Origin: UBA60 sp964587885
GTDB taxonomy: Archaea; Thermoplasmatota; Poseidoniia; Poseidoniales; Poseidoniaceae
Direction: 5' to 3'
Length of the DNA: 43,289 nucleotides
Assembly: GCA_964587885.1 (NCBI GenBank)
Contig: CAZPME010000017.1
Span: forward strand, 1-43,289
The position numbers and the translations under genes were made by a program. This document shows, in pieces, positions 7,315-15,991 of this stretch. Below the pieces are notes generated by a model. It searched no databases, was not told the DNA's origin, and was given only the letters and a program-made list of their open reading frames with translations. How positions within the stretch are numbered: the stretch's first letter is position 1; each line of letters opens with the position of its first letter.

Positions 7315-7839
7315 CTAATTTGTTTCATCTGAAGTGCTAATTTCTTCGATTTCACTTGCAGTGGTATCTTCCGAAGATGGTTGAATACCAACCTCTGATG
7401 CACTTGCAACAATGTATGAGCCTTTATTTGACATATTAGCAGAACTCAAACTCATCTGATTCTCAAGTCTTACAGTCTCCAATTCAATCCACTTTCCACG
7501 CAAATGCTCATAATCTTTGAGATCGTATTCATATTTTTCTTGGGCTCTTGAAAATTTATCCTTAGCCCTAGATACTGCGATTTTATCAAATCTAAAGAGA
7601 ATTATTGAATCAATAATGAATAAAAGAGCTAGAATTCCTATTATTACGCTCCTGTTATTGTCTGAAAGACCTATAGCCGGTGTGGTGTCATCGCCACCCC
7701 ATCCAATGAACAATATTGCTGCTGCACCAAAAACAAACCAAAACAAAAATGCCACCCATTCATAAAAATCCAAACCTACTCTTCTGCGTGATTTAGGCAT
7801 TGAGGGAATATTTGGTTTAGATTGGAAACCTTTCGGCAT
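7315..7839 (-). CDS. Hypothetical membrane protein with coiled-coil segment
   Basis: A 174-residue protein, not recognised. The N-terminus is basic (SKPNIPSMPKSRRRVG), followed by two membrane helices (about residues 26-48 and 63-82). A charged heptad-like helix from about 85 to 130 (AKDKFSRAQEKYEYDLKDYE) looks like a coiled coil. A Ser/Thr/Glu-rich tail ends the protein. It terminates with TAG, and the same frame continues open for 80 codons into the next small membrane ORF. It is divergent from the HD-domain gene, with a gap of under 90 bases. Confidence 0.65.
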   Translation of the reverse strand: MPKGFQSKPNIPSMPKSRRRVGLDFYEWVAFLFWFVFGAAAILFIGWGGDDTTPAIGLSDNNRSVIIGILALLFIIDSIILFRFDKIAVSRAKDKFSRAQEKYEYDLKDYEHLRGKWIELETVRLENQMSLSSANMSNKGSYIVASASEVGIQPSSEDTTASEIEEISTSDETN

Positions 7840-7906
7840 AATCCTGCGTCATGATGAATCTCTTTCAATCTACCGAACCCTTAGTTTGCGCCCCAAGTAT
7901 TGAATT

Positions 7907-8440
7907 GTGATTAGATCTCGGAGTGCTGTGAGCGAAACGGTAAGGCGGTTGCTGCTAGAATGCCTACAACTGAAACAGTTAGAGAGAGCAGGTTGGGTGC
8001 AATCAGGGATTACTAATCCAGAAAGCGTTGCTTCGCATTCTTGGGGTGTAGCCTGGCTCGCTGCAGTTCTTTGTCCAAAACATCTCGATCGTGGTAAGGC
8101 AGTTACCATCGCCGTCATCCATGATATTGCTGAGGTTCGTGTTGGAGACATTACTCCAAATGATGGTATTTCAAAAAAGGAAAAAGCTGAACGAGAACTT
8201 TCTGCTACCCGCGACCTACTGTCAGACCTCGATGAAGATGGCTCCCTGTTCGAATTATGGCTTGATTATGAGAATGAGAGGACTCCAGAAGGTCGATTTG
8301 CAAAAGCATGTGATAAATTAGATATGGCTTTACAGGCATCACTCTATAGTGAAAAATATGGCGTGGATTTATCACAATTCGTCGAATCGGCTCTAGACAC
8401 GCTAAAGGATGATGAATTGCGTCAACTTGCAGGCGAATAG
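7907..8440 (+). CDS. HD-domain phosphohydrolase (HDDC2/YfbR-like)
   Basis: Metal-dependent HD phosphohydrolase of the group that includes bacterial YfbR and human HDDC2, which act as 5'-deoxynucleotidases. Metal ligands are visible as His in VASHSWG, the HD pair in IHDIAEVRVGD, and Asp in DKLDMALQA. The spacing and the trailing AEVRVGDITP are typical of this group. A role in dephosphorylating deoxynucleoside monophosphates is inferred from the family. The frame opens with GTG at 7907, but GTG at 7928 (MSETVRRLL), preceded by CGGAG, is a good alternative and matches the family N-terminus better. Length is 177 or 170 residues. tRNA-Gln follows 40 bases downstream. Confidence 0.85.
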   Translation: MIRSRSAVSETVRRLLLECLQLKQLERAGWVQSGITNPESVASHSWGVAWLAAVLCPKHLDRGKAVTIAVIHDIAEVRVGDITPNDGISKKEKAERELSATRDLLSDLDEDGSLFELWLDYENERTPEGRFAKACDKLDMALQASLYSEKYGVDLSQFVESALDTLKDDELRQLAGE

Positions 8441-8480
8441 ACGGCAATCCCAATAACCAATACCAGCGCCGACGGGTTGG

Positions 8481-8553
8481 AGTCCCGTAGTGTAGCGGTC
8501 CATCATATCGGGTTTTGGTCCCGATAACCTCGGTTCGAATCCGAGCGGGACTA
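8481..8553 (+). tRNA. tRNA-Gln (anticodon TTG)
   Basis: A 73-base cloverleaf. The acceptor AGTCCCG (8481-8487) pairs with CGGGACT (8546-8552), with discriminator A at 8553. The anticodon stem TCGGG/CCCGA encloses TTTTGGT, so the anticodon is TTG (reads CAA). The T arm is CTCGG/CCGAG around TTCGAAT. CCA is not encoded (CC is followed by T), and no intron is seen. An A-U first pair is typical of archaeal tRNA-Gln, usually charged through Glu-tRNA and an amidotransferase. Confidence 0.95.
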
Positions 8554-8588
8554 CCTAACAATCTCGCTGCAACGGCGGCGGGTTATGG

Positions 8589-8596
8589 CTATATCC
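8589..8596 (+). promoter_or_regulatory. TATA-like box before the giant subtilase
   Basis: CTATATCC lies 21-28 bases upstream of the ATG at 8617. With usual archaeal spacing, transcription would start at or just after that ATG. This would give a leaderless message from ATG 8617, or a short leader for the in-frame TTG at 8638. Based on motif and distance only. Confidence 0.35.
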
Positions 8597-8607
8597 CATC
8601 CCGTTTT

Positions 8608-8626
8608 CGACGCCCTATGGGCGTCG
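8608..8626 (+). promoter_or_regulatory. Perfect 8-bp hairpin around the subtilase start codon
   Basis: CGACGCCC (8608-8615) and GGGCGTCG (8619-8626) form an eight-pair GC-rich stem with a three-base TAT loop. The proposed ATG (8617-8619) lies in the loop and the first stem base. It could hide the start codon, act as a binding site, or show that the true start is the TTG at 8638, twelve bases downstream. Similar compact stems precede the genes at 15992, 21592 and 24394. Confidence 0.45.
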
Positions 8627-11600
8627 TTAGACCCGAATTGTCGTCCTTTCAATCGATTCTGTTGGTCTCCATACTATTATTGGTGCCCCTCACTCCTTTG
8701 GTGCAGTCAGGCGGCAGTCCCTCAATTGTTGAAGGAGGTGCTGTGGCTTCACCCCAAGTGATGCCTTTTCCCAACGGCCAATCGCAAGTGGTTACTTATT
8801 CGCCACAACTAGATTGGTGGTTATCATTTGGTGATGAGGAAATTCGGGTTTTGGTTATCACTCGTAATCTTCCTGCACTTCATTCATGGCAAGAAAAATA
8901 TGGGTTGATGCCATCCCAAGCCGATGAATCCGCTGGTGGAAAATTGGTCGAGTCTAATGTTGAACTACTGACTGGAGTACAGCATCGGATCCTTACAATG
9001 CCCGCTTGGCAGGTAACTAAACTTGGTGGAGTTGATGGAGTAATGGTCGTAATGCAACCGCCAGAAGATCCCGAACCAGCCAACTGGAATCCTGCATTTG
9101 GGACTACTGAATCTGATCAGATTCCCGAACCCGACACCTTTGCAGCAGTTGATTTGCATGGTGCTTCAACCACATGGGAGAGAAATGTCACCGGAAGTGG
9201 AGTCAAAGTCGCAATTGTCGATAGTGGTATTGATTTTGCACACCCGGATCTAAATGGGACTCAAGCACGAGTTGATGATATCACCTCGCCTTGGCATGGC
9301 TGGCCAATAATGTTTGATGGGCGTTCGTTGCATCGTTGGCTCGATAGTGCGCAATCATATCCGAGTGATGGAAATTCGTGGTTTGCTGACACATCAACAA
9401 TAGACATTGATTCCGATGGTGATGGATTGTTAGATACTAGCGGCCTCAACATTACCGGCCTTATTTCTCAGTCAGGGCAATGGCATATCGGTGAGCATCC
9501 TGACAACAATCTACAGAGTAGAGTCGGAGATGATGTGGCTGTATTAGTTGTTGATGAGGCAGTCAACTCTTCCTATGATACAGTCTATGTCGATTTGGAT
9601 GGTGATGGTGAATTTGGCGATGAGGTTCCAATGCGTAAGGGCAGTGAGACTGCGGGGCTTGATTTGGATGGCGATGGCTTGTGGGACCGTTCAGGCGGAC
9701 TGATTTACTTCATTGCAGATGGCAGTACTTCTCTGCCCTATGCTCCCACTTATTCTGCTCGTTCAGCAATGTCCGACCGAATACCAAGCAACGGAAACCT
9801 CGTTGCTTTCATGCTCAATGAAAATGGTGGCCCGGCAGGTAGCCATGGCACCTTGTGTGCCAGTTCAGTAGCCGCTCAAGGAGTCATCGCAAATGCCAAA
9901 GTGCAAGGTATGGCGCCGAATGCGAGTTTAATTTCGGTTGGAAATTATTATGCTGGTGGCTCAGCCTTTGACGGATGGCGCTTTGTCGCCGAGGGTTATG
10001 ATGGAATCACCGATAGCGGAGATGAAGCACAAATTGGCTCGTTCTCTTTTGGTTATTCAGGAGTGGTAGATGCAGGCAGTGACCAAAATTCACTTTATCT
10101 CGATTGGTTAACTCGAGTCTATTCAAAGAATACCACATTCATGGTTGCCCTTGGAAATGGTGGTCATGGTTATGGTACTGTAGCAAGTCCAGGTGGTGCT
10201 GCAGGAATCGTTAGTGTTGGCGCTTATTCATCCAAGACTGGAGAATCGGCTGGGGCAACTTGGGGGGAGAGTATTTCGTGGTCTAATCGTGGCCCCAACA
10301 GCCAAGGTCGAATGGATCCTGATTTGGTAGCTATTGGTTGGTCAGCAACTGGAGATGTCACTCTAAACGAAAAAACAGATGCTAATGCCGCCTACCGAAC
10401 TTGGGGAGGAACATCTCTTGCTACACCTGTTGCTGCTGGTCTAATGGCCTTGCTCTACGAGGCTTGGCATCAGCGTCATGGAGTCTATCCAGATAGCCAA
10501 GTAATTCGTAATTTGGCCATGTCGACTGCTATGGACCGCGCCAATGACCCATTGGTTCAGGGCGGGGGTTGGTTCGATGCAGAACGTTCTACTGCGGCGA
10601 TATTCGGTGAAAATGAAACATGGTGGACTGAGCCTGCATCATGGATGCCCGGTGAGAATGATGGACAACATCGAGAGGCCAATGTTAACTGGCTATTTGC
10701 TGGGGATACAGCGATGCTTAATCTCGATTTGCACAATCCCTCAAACGACTCATATTGGGTCGACATGAATGCGACAATTTGGCAACCGGCAACCCATGAC
10801 GTAATTGTATGGGAGTCAAATGATTCAGGAGATTGGGATGGCTATCAATCATCGCGACCCGATATTGTAATTCCTCTCTTAATTCATGGTGATGCTAATA
10901 ACACCACCATATCTGCTGCTAGCACCCTAGTGCGAGCCCGTGCCACGCTCGACCCTCGTGGTTTTGACGGCGACCAAAATTATCAATCTGAGAATCGTCC
11001 TAAACTACGTATTTATCGCTGGAATGATACCGATGGCGATGGTATTTGGTGGGATGATGCTGATGGCGATGGGCATGTTGACTCGGATGAATGGGAATCA
11101 TCAAATGAATATTCAACCATTACCGAGCATATGTATACTTCGCCACAGGTCGAAGTCCGAATTGGTGACCCGTGGTTACAACCTGGAGATGGCATATTGC
11201 TCGGTATTTTCAGAGAAAATGTCCGTACTAGTCAGGCTAACCCACTACCAATTGAAATAGACGTAACTTCATTTGAGAAGGCTCACGATTCATGGATTAG
11301 TTTACCACCACAATATTTCATTGCACCTAATTCCACCAGTCACATTCCAATTTCCTTTAGTGTGCCGCAAAATACCATCGCTGGATTGCGAATGTCAACA
11401 ATTGAGATCACAGATTCGTTTGGACACAATTGGTCTTTCCCTATAGTCGCCACAATTGCCGGGAACGGTCCGACAAAATGGGAGCCCCCACTCATCGACG
11501 GCAACGTCAGCAATCAATCTCTTTACAGAGAAACGTGGATGCAAGGTGCACAACGTTGGGGCTGGCGGGCTGAATCAGGAGATTGGAAGGCTTTCGCTAT

Positions 11601-14600
11601 TGACTGGCCGAGCCAATTGACCAATGGCACCATTATCGTTGACGTAGATTGGCCCGATAATGGATATACTGATATCGATGCACATTGGTTGAGTCGCATT
11701 CCGCATCCGTATTACCAAGATGACCCACTCGCCTACGGACAGTGGGGGATGGCTGCTGAATCAAGCTCGATTGGCAAGCATCGCGGTTCGGGTATTTGGG
11801 AACGTCAGACTGCAACGGGGAGTGACAGGGAATTGTTAACCGCAGAGGCAACACCGGGTCTGAAGCAATTGATACTGCATAGTACAATGCATGGCGTCAA
11901 TACTAACGACAATCCTGTAAATGTATCAGTAGGGTATGCAGCAACAATTTCGGGCAATCTTTCACATTTGACTGATGATTGGACTCAGACAAATATCTCT
12001 GATAGCCTAATTCTTGGCAGCACGGTCGACATCACCCCTGCTGATATCAGTGGTTGGGGGTGGACTCAACCGCAGTTTTTCCCCGGCGAGGTGGCTAGCC
12101 AAGATGATCCCGATTCGGTTTCATCATCCTCATACATCCGGCAGTTATCATTTCAAGATGTGAGGCGATTGAAAGTCGAAATAAATACCGTCAACGGCGC
12201 CGATGATTTGGACCTTTACCTCTATAGAGACACCAACGGAAATGGTGTGATTGATTGGGGGAGTGAGAAAGTTTCCTCTTCTGGAAATTGGAATAGTGCA
12301 GAGTCAATAGTCCATGATTCTCCTGCGGATGGAACTTGGTGGGTCGTAGTCCATGGGTACGAGATTCCCAGTGCAACAACATCGTTTTGGTTGCGGCTGA
12401 CGGAAATTGGCGGCCGGAACTTAACAATCGATGGCTGGAATGAACTGGACGAGAACCAAATCCTAGCTCTATGTCCTACTGGTTGCCCAACTTTGGGAGG
12501 AATGATGCCAAAAGTGGCCTGGCGAGTAAACCACACTATGGGGCTACCAGAAAGTGCAGGTATTTGGTCAGGATACTTTGAACTTGAATTGCCCAGCGGC
12601 GGTGGCCTGACAATTCCAACCTCATTTGAGTTGATAGAAAAGCCACCGGTAATTGAATTCCGTGGGCAAAATGACGGAGTAACTAGCAATACTTCAATGC
12701 CCCTTATCGCCCATGTAAGTGACTTGCAAGCTGGATTTTCATTGTCTGATGTATCGTTGCATAGTGAGATTCAAATTTACGCCGATGGAGATATTGAGCC
12801 AATCAACTTGACTGACCTAAATCCTTCGGTGAATGCTACATTATTGGATGGAACACACGTTGATTTAACCTCCGAATTCCTCGCTTGGGATGATGTCAAA
12901 GCGCGAGAAAATGTGACCTGGAGGCTACCACAGTCCGATTCTAATTTACAACATTGGTTGGCATTAAAAGAACCCAACAATCCAACAAGTTCGACAATAG
13001 TAGACCATCGAAGTGAATTGGTAGGGCAATTATTGGGTGATATTAATTGGTACAATGATTCTGAACGTGGTTTTGTCCTCAATTATTTTGGTGGCCCACA
13101 ATCTGTTGGGTTTGATGACGCTAATACTGCAGAAATTGAGGGAATACAGGCTTTGAATCACCGTTCTACTCTTACGTATTGGTATCGCTCTGCTTCTGCA
13201 GGAGACGATCAATCACTGAATGAAAGCGGACTATTTGGCTACTTAGATAATAGTACGAGTAGTAATAATATTGAGTGGGGTTCAATAAATCAAAGTGGTC
13301 ATATTGGAATCGGCAAAGGTAATGGACCAATTGCTCGTTCCTCGACCGTTGTTGCTGACGGCACTTGGCATTTCATTGCCCTTACTCGCGCGCCTTCAAC
13401 TGGTTTATTGCAGGTATATGTTGATGGATTGCTAGAATCCCAAGTCAATGGTGAAAATGGGAGCTTGAGCAACAACCTCTCAAATATGGTTTGCAGAAGT
13501 ATCAATTATTCTGTGGGCTCATGTCTTGATGATGGAAATTCTCACAATTCAATGATCGATGATGTCCGAATCTATGATGCCGTGTTAGGATCAGGTGAAA
13601 TAGCAACTATTTATGATAACACTAGGAGAAACAATATTTCTCAACCTTCGAACTATGAGTTGCGCAGTTTGGAAATTTCTCTAATGATTCCCGACTCTAA
13701 TTTGCGGGTGGGAATGTACAGTCTTGAGTTAGCAGCAGGTGATTTATCGGGACTGGAGGACAAAATTAGCATTTTGTTAGGTTATGATGACGACATTCCG
13801 CTTTACTATACGCCATATTCAAATGTCTTTTTGACCAATCAAACCTCTTGGCATCATACTATTATTGGCGAATCTAATCTGGATTTGAGAATAAATGGAA
13901 TCCATGTAATTCAAGGAGATGATGCCTCGGACATGTGGATTTGGCCGTCTCAAGTATCAGCGACAACCGGTCGAGCCGTGTGGTATAATCTGACTAGGGC
14001 TCTCTCCTTAGAGGGTGAAAATCTATTCACTGTGTACGCTGTTGATAATGCTGGAAATCATCGGAGCAGTGAGATTTATGTATTCCGTGACACTATCGCT
14101 CCACTATTGTCAGTAAATCACACCTATCCTCATGAATTGGCCAATGTTAGTTTCATTGATATCGAGGTTGAAACTGAGTCGGGAGTCGAATTATGGGTCC
14201 AAGGCCAATCGGTATTTTTGCCGTCATTTGCGACCAATATCACCATCCCAATACCTCTCAATGAGGGTAATAATCTAGTCAATGTCACAGTTCGTGATGC
14301 GGCTGGAAACTGGGCTAATGCAAATTTATCATTTACTGTTGATTCTATATTCCCTAGTCTTGACTGGATTACACCAGTCGATGGTGAAATAGTCGAAAGC
14401 CATCTTGTTCCCCTCAAATGGAATCTATCTGAAACTACAATTGGATATATTTCTGTTGATGGCGGTAATTGGATTTCAGTTCCTGCACAAGCTGGGACCT
14501 CGCAGTGGTCAGTTGTTTTGGATTTGGTTGGTGAACACGAATTCTGCCTCCAATTCACTGACCCATCACGTAATACGATTATTGAATGTCGAACTATTAG

Positions 14601-15795
14601 GCTAAATGAAAGCACTTACACACCATTTTCTCAAATTGACTGGGATGGTGGTCTTACTAATCAGACGACTTTGTATGGGAATCTTTGGTTAGGTCCAAGT
14701 CAAAACTGGGAATTATTTTCGCGATGGAATGATGAATGGCATAAAGTTCATTCCGGATTATCTCCCAATGGTGGAATGCATACAATACAGTATGAATTGC
14801 AAGAAGGAGAAAACCTATTCCGCCTTTCAGCAGGGGGTTTGGGAATAGCCAAGGAATGGAATTATTCAGTTGTGTTGGATACAATTTCGCCGCAACTATC
14901 CATTTCCTCTCCTGTAGACAAAGGCTTGTGGGGTCATGCTGGTCAAGATGAACTGGGGTTGCGAATTGTTGGAAATACTGAAGCCGGTCTTTTCGTTCAG
15001 TGCTGGGAAATAGATGCTCAAATGACTACCGAAGGATTCGCTGATGAGGGAGGTAATTTTTCATTATCATATACTCGTGAATACAGTTCTGAAGTCCTAA
15101 ACGGGCAGATGATTTCAGTCACCTGTTCGGTTGCTGACGCTGCTGAAAATTCAGTTTCGATAATTTCTCGAACCACTTTTGATGGTACTTCACCGCTTGG
15201 TAATTTATCCTACGTTTCAAGTGGTCTCAATCTCTGGGTAAGGATGGAAGCGACCTCGCCAGATGGTCTGCAAAATTGGGTATTAAATATTGAACATGAG
15301 GGAATGCTGGAACAAACAATCACTGGCCAATTCAACTCAACCACTATGTCTTTTGATGAGCAATTGGATTTAGGAATTGTAGATGGTGGGACTTGGACTG
15401 CTAGGTTCCGAATATGGGATGAGGCAGGTAATGTTGCTGAGTTCAATACAACTCATACACTGATTGAAGAATCCTCGCCACTCGACACTTTTGCTGGTGT
15501 AAATATTGGAAACCTTGGAATGCTGTTTGGGGTAATAATTTTACTATCATTATTATTCTTCATCGATCGCCGCAGGGGTAGTGATTCCACCGATGAAATG
15601 GACAAGACCGTCGCTGAAATGGATTGGATGTCTACTCCAGTGCAGCCAACACCACTTCAAGCAGTATTGGCGGCTGAGGCCGAACTTGAATTAGAAGCTA
15701 TGAATCAGCCACTTTTATCTAGTGCCGAAGTAACTGAAATGATGCAAGAATCTGTTACGATTTCAGACCTATATCAGCAAGATGAGGTCATTTGA
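8617..15795 (+). CDS. Giant secreted subtilisin-family (S8) protease with C-terminal membrane anchor
   Basis: About 2392 residues. A signal peptide (hydrophobic core about 12-28) is followed by a propeptide-like region (65-165) and the S8 catalytic domain: Asp202 (IVDSGIDFAHPD), His410 (GSHGTL), oxyanion Asn514 (ALGNGG) and Ser600 (GTSLATP). The Asp-His spacing is unusually wide, about 208 residues, and holds DSDGDG and DLDGDG calcium-type segments. Later parts: a PPC-like domain near 1183-1263 (DDLDLYLYRD), a LamG/lectin-like domain near 1517-1672 (TWHFIALTR, VYVDG, IDDVRIYD), Ig-like modules to about 2285, one membrane helix (about 2299-2319) followed by RRRG, and a 70-residue acidic cytoplasmic tail. 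It should sit on the cell surface and cut extracellular protein. The open frame extends back into tRNA-Gln, so starts before 8617 are rejected. TTG 8638 is an alternative start. Confidence 0.92.
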   Translation: MGVVRPELSSFQSILLVSILLLVPLTPLVQSGGSPSIVEGGAVASPQVMPFPNGQSQVVTYSPQLDWWLSFGDEEIRVLVITRNLPALHSWQEKYGLMPSQADESAGGKLVESNVELLTGVQHRILTMPAWQVTKLGGVDGVMVVMQPPEDPEPANWNPAFGTTESDQIPEPDTFAAVDLHGASTTWERNVTGSGVKVAIVDSGIDFAHPDLNGTQARVDDITSPWHGWPIMFDGRSLHRWLDSAQSYPSDGNSWFADTSTIDIDSDGDGLLDTSGLNITGLISQSGQWHIGEHPDNNLQSRVGDDVAVLVVDEAVNSSYDTVYVDLDGDGEFGDEVPMRKGSETAGLDLDGDGLWDRSGGLIYFIADGSTSLPYAPTYSARSAMSDRIPSNGNLVAFMLNENGGPAGSHGTLCASSVAAQGVIANAKVQGMAPNASLISVGNYYAGGSAFDGWRFVAEGYDGITDSGDEAQIGSFSFGYSGVVDAGSDQNSLYLDWLTRVYSKNTTFMVALGNGGHGYGTVASPGGAAGIVSVGAYSSKTGESAGATWGESISWSNRGPNSQGRMDPDLVAIGWSATGDVTLNEKTDANAAYRTWGGTSLATPVAAGLMALLYEAWHQRHGVYPDSQVIRNLAMSTAMDRANDPLVQGGGWFDAERSTAAIFGENETWWTEPASWMPGENDGQHREANVNWLFAGDTAMLNLDLHNPSNDSYWVDMNATIWQPATHDVIVWESNDSGDWDGYQSSRPDIVIPLLIHGDANNTTISAASTLVRARATLDPRGFDGDQNYQSENRPKLRIYRWNDTDGDGIWWDDADGDGHVDSDEWESSNEYSTITEHMYTSPQVEVRIGDPWLQPGDGILLGIFRENVRTSQANPLPIEIDVTSFEKAHDSWISLPPQYFIAPNSTSHIPISFSVPQNTIAGLRMSTIEITDSFGHNWSFPIVATIAGNGPTKWEPPLIDGNVSNQSLYRETWMQGAQRWGWRAESGDWKAFAIDWPSQLTNGTIIVDVDWPDNGYTDIDAHWLSRIPHPYYQDDPLAYGQWGMAAESSSIGKHRGSGIWERQTATGSDRELLTAEATPGLKQLILHSTMHGVNTNDNPVNVSVGYAATISGNLSHLTDDWTQTNISDSLILGSTVDITPADISGWGWTQPQFFPGEVASQDDPDSVSSSSYIRQLSFQDVRRLKVEINTVNGADDLDLYLYRDTNGNGVIDWGSEKVSSSGNWNSAESIVHDSPADGTWWVVVHGYEIPSATTSFWLRLTEIGGRNLTIDGWNELDENQILALCPTGCPTLGGMMPKVAWRVNHTMGLPESAGIWSGYFELELPSGGGLTIPTSFELIEKPPVIEFRGQNDGVTSNTSMPLIAHVSDLQAGFSLSDVSLHSEIQIYADGDIEPINLTDLNPSVNATLLDGTHVDLTSEFLAWDDVKARENVTWRLPQSDSNLQHWLALKEPNNPTSSTIVDHRSELVGQLLGDINWYNDSERGFVLNYFGGPQSVGFDDANTAEIEGIQALNHRSTLTYWYRSASAGDDQSLNESGLFGYLDNSTSSNNIEWGSINQSGHIGIGKGNGPIARSSTVVADGTWHFIALTRAPSTGLLQVYVDGLLESQVNGENGSLSNNLSNMVCRSINYSVGSCLDDGNSHNSMIDDVRIYDAVLGSGEIATIYDNTRRNNISQPSNYELRSLEISLMIPDSNLRVGMYSLELAAGDLSGLEDKISILLGYDDDIPLYYTPYSNVFLTNQTSWHHTIIGESNLDLRINGIHVIQGDDASDMWIWPSQVSATTGRAVWYNLTRALSLEGENLFTVYAVDNAGNHRSSEIYVFRDTIAPLLSVNHTYPHELANVSFIDIEVETESGVELWVQGQSVFLPSFATNITIPIPLNEGNNLVNVTVRDAAGNWANANLSFTVDSIFPSLDWITPVDGEIVESHLVPLKWNLSETTIGYISVDGGNWISVPAQAGTSQWSVVLDLVGEHEFCLQFTDPSRNTIIECRTIRLNESTYTPFSQIDWDGGLTNQTTLYGNLWLGPSQNWELFSRWNDEWHKVHSGLSPNGGMHTIQYELQEGENLFRLSAGGLGIAKEWNYSVVLDTISPQLSISSPVDKGLWGHAGQDELGLRIVGNTEAGLFVQCWEIDAQMTTEGFADEGGNFSLSYTREYSSEVLNGQMISVTCSVADAAENSVSIISRTTFDGTSPLGNLSYVSSGLNLWVRMEATSPDGLQNWVLNIEHEGMLEQTITGQFNSTTMSFDEQLDLGIVDGGTWTARFRIWDEAGNVAEFNTTHTLIEESSPLDTFAGVNIGNLGMLFGVIILLSLLFFIDRRRGSDSTDEMDKTVAEMDWMSTPVQPTPLQAVLAAEAELELEAMNQPLLSSAEVTEMMQESVTISDLYQQDEVI

Positions 15796-15865
15796 ATTTG
15801 GATTGAGAAAATCCATGGCATTATGATATTGTAAACTGCGTGCAATTATTGCTCTCACTCACGCG

Positions 15866-15894
15866 TTTAGAAAATAGACCACCCACTTTCTAAA
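15866..15894. repeat. 8-base inverted repeat between the two giant surface genes
   Basis: TTTAGAAA (15866-15873) is mirrored by TTTCTAAA (15887-15894) with a 13-base spacer, in the gap after the subtilase stop. It is AT-rich and could be a weak terminator hairpin or an operator for the next gene. No other feature is seen in the rest of this gap apart from the CACCC/GGGTG stem. Confidence 0.35.
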
Positions 15895-15956
15895 ATGGCC
15901 ACAATGACTCCATATTTGGGCTGATAATACCACTTTTTGTTTGGTCACGTATGCGT

Positions 15957-15970
15957 CACCCTAAAGGGTG
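15957..15970 (+). promoter_or_regulatory. Compact hairpin upstream of the propeller/calcium-repeat gene
   Basis: CACCC (15957-15961) and GGGTG (15966-15970) form a five-pair stem with a TAAA loop, or six pairs with a two-base loop. It lies 21 bases before the ATG at 15992. A TATA-like GATAATAC about 30 bases further upstream (15922-15929) would place the stem in a short leader. Role unknown. Confidence 0.4.
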
Positions 15971-15991
15971 AAATGTGTGTCTCGGATATAC

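Noticed and set aside
7072..7839. Pyrrolysine insertion at the TAG
   Set aside because: No tRNA-Pyl or pylS is in the window and TAG ends several ordinary genes here. It is kept only as one possible explanation in the findings.
8515..8616. Extended N-terminus of the giant subtilase starting at 8515
   Set aside because: This start lies inside tRNA-Gln, and the added residues precede a complete signal peptide that begins at 8617 or 8638.
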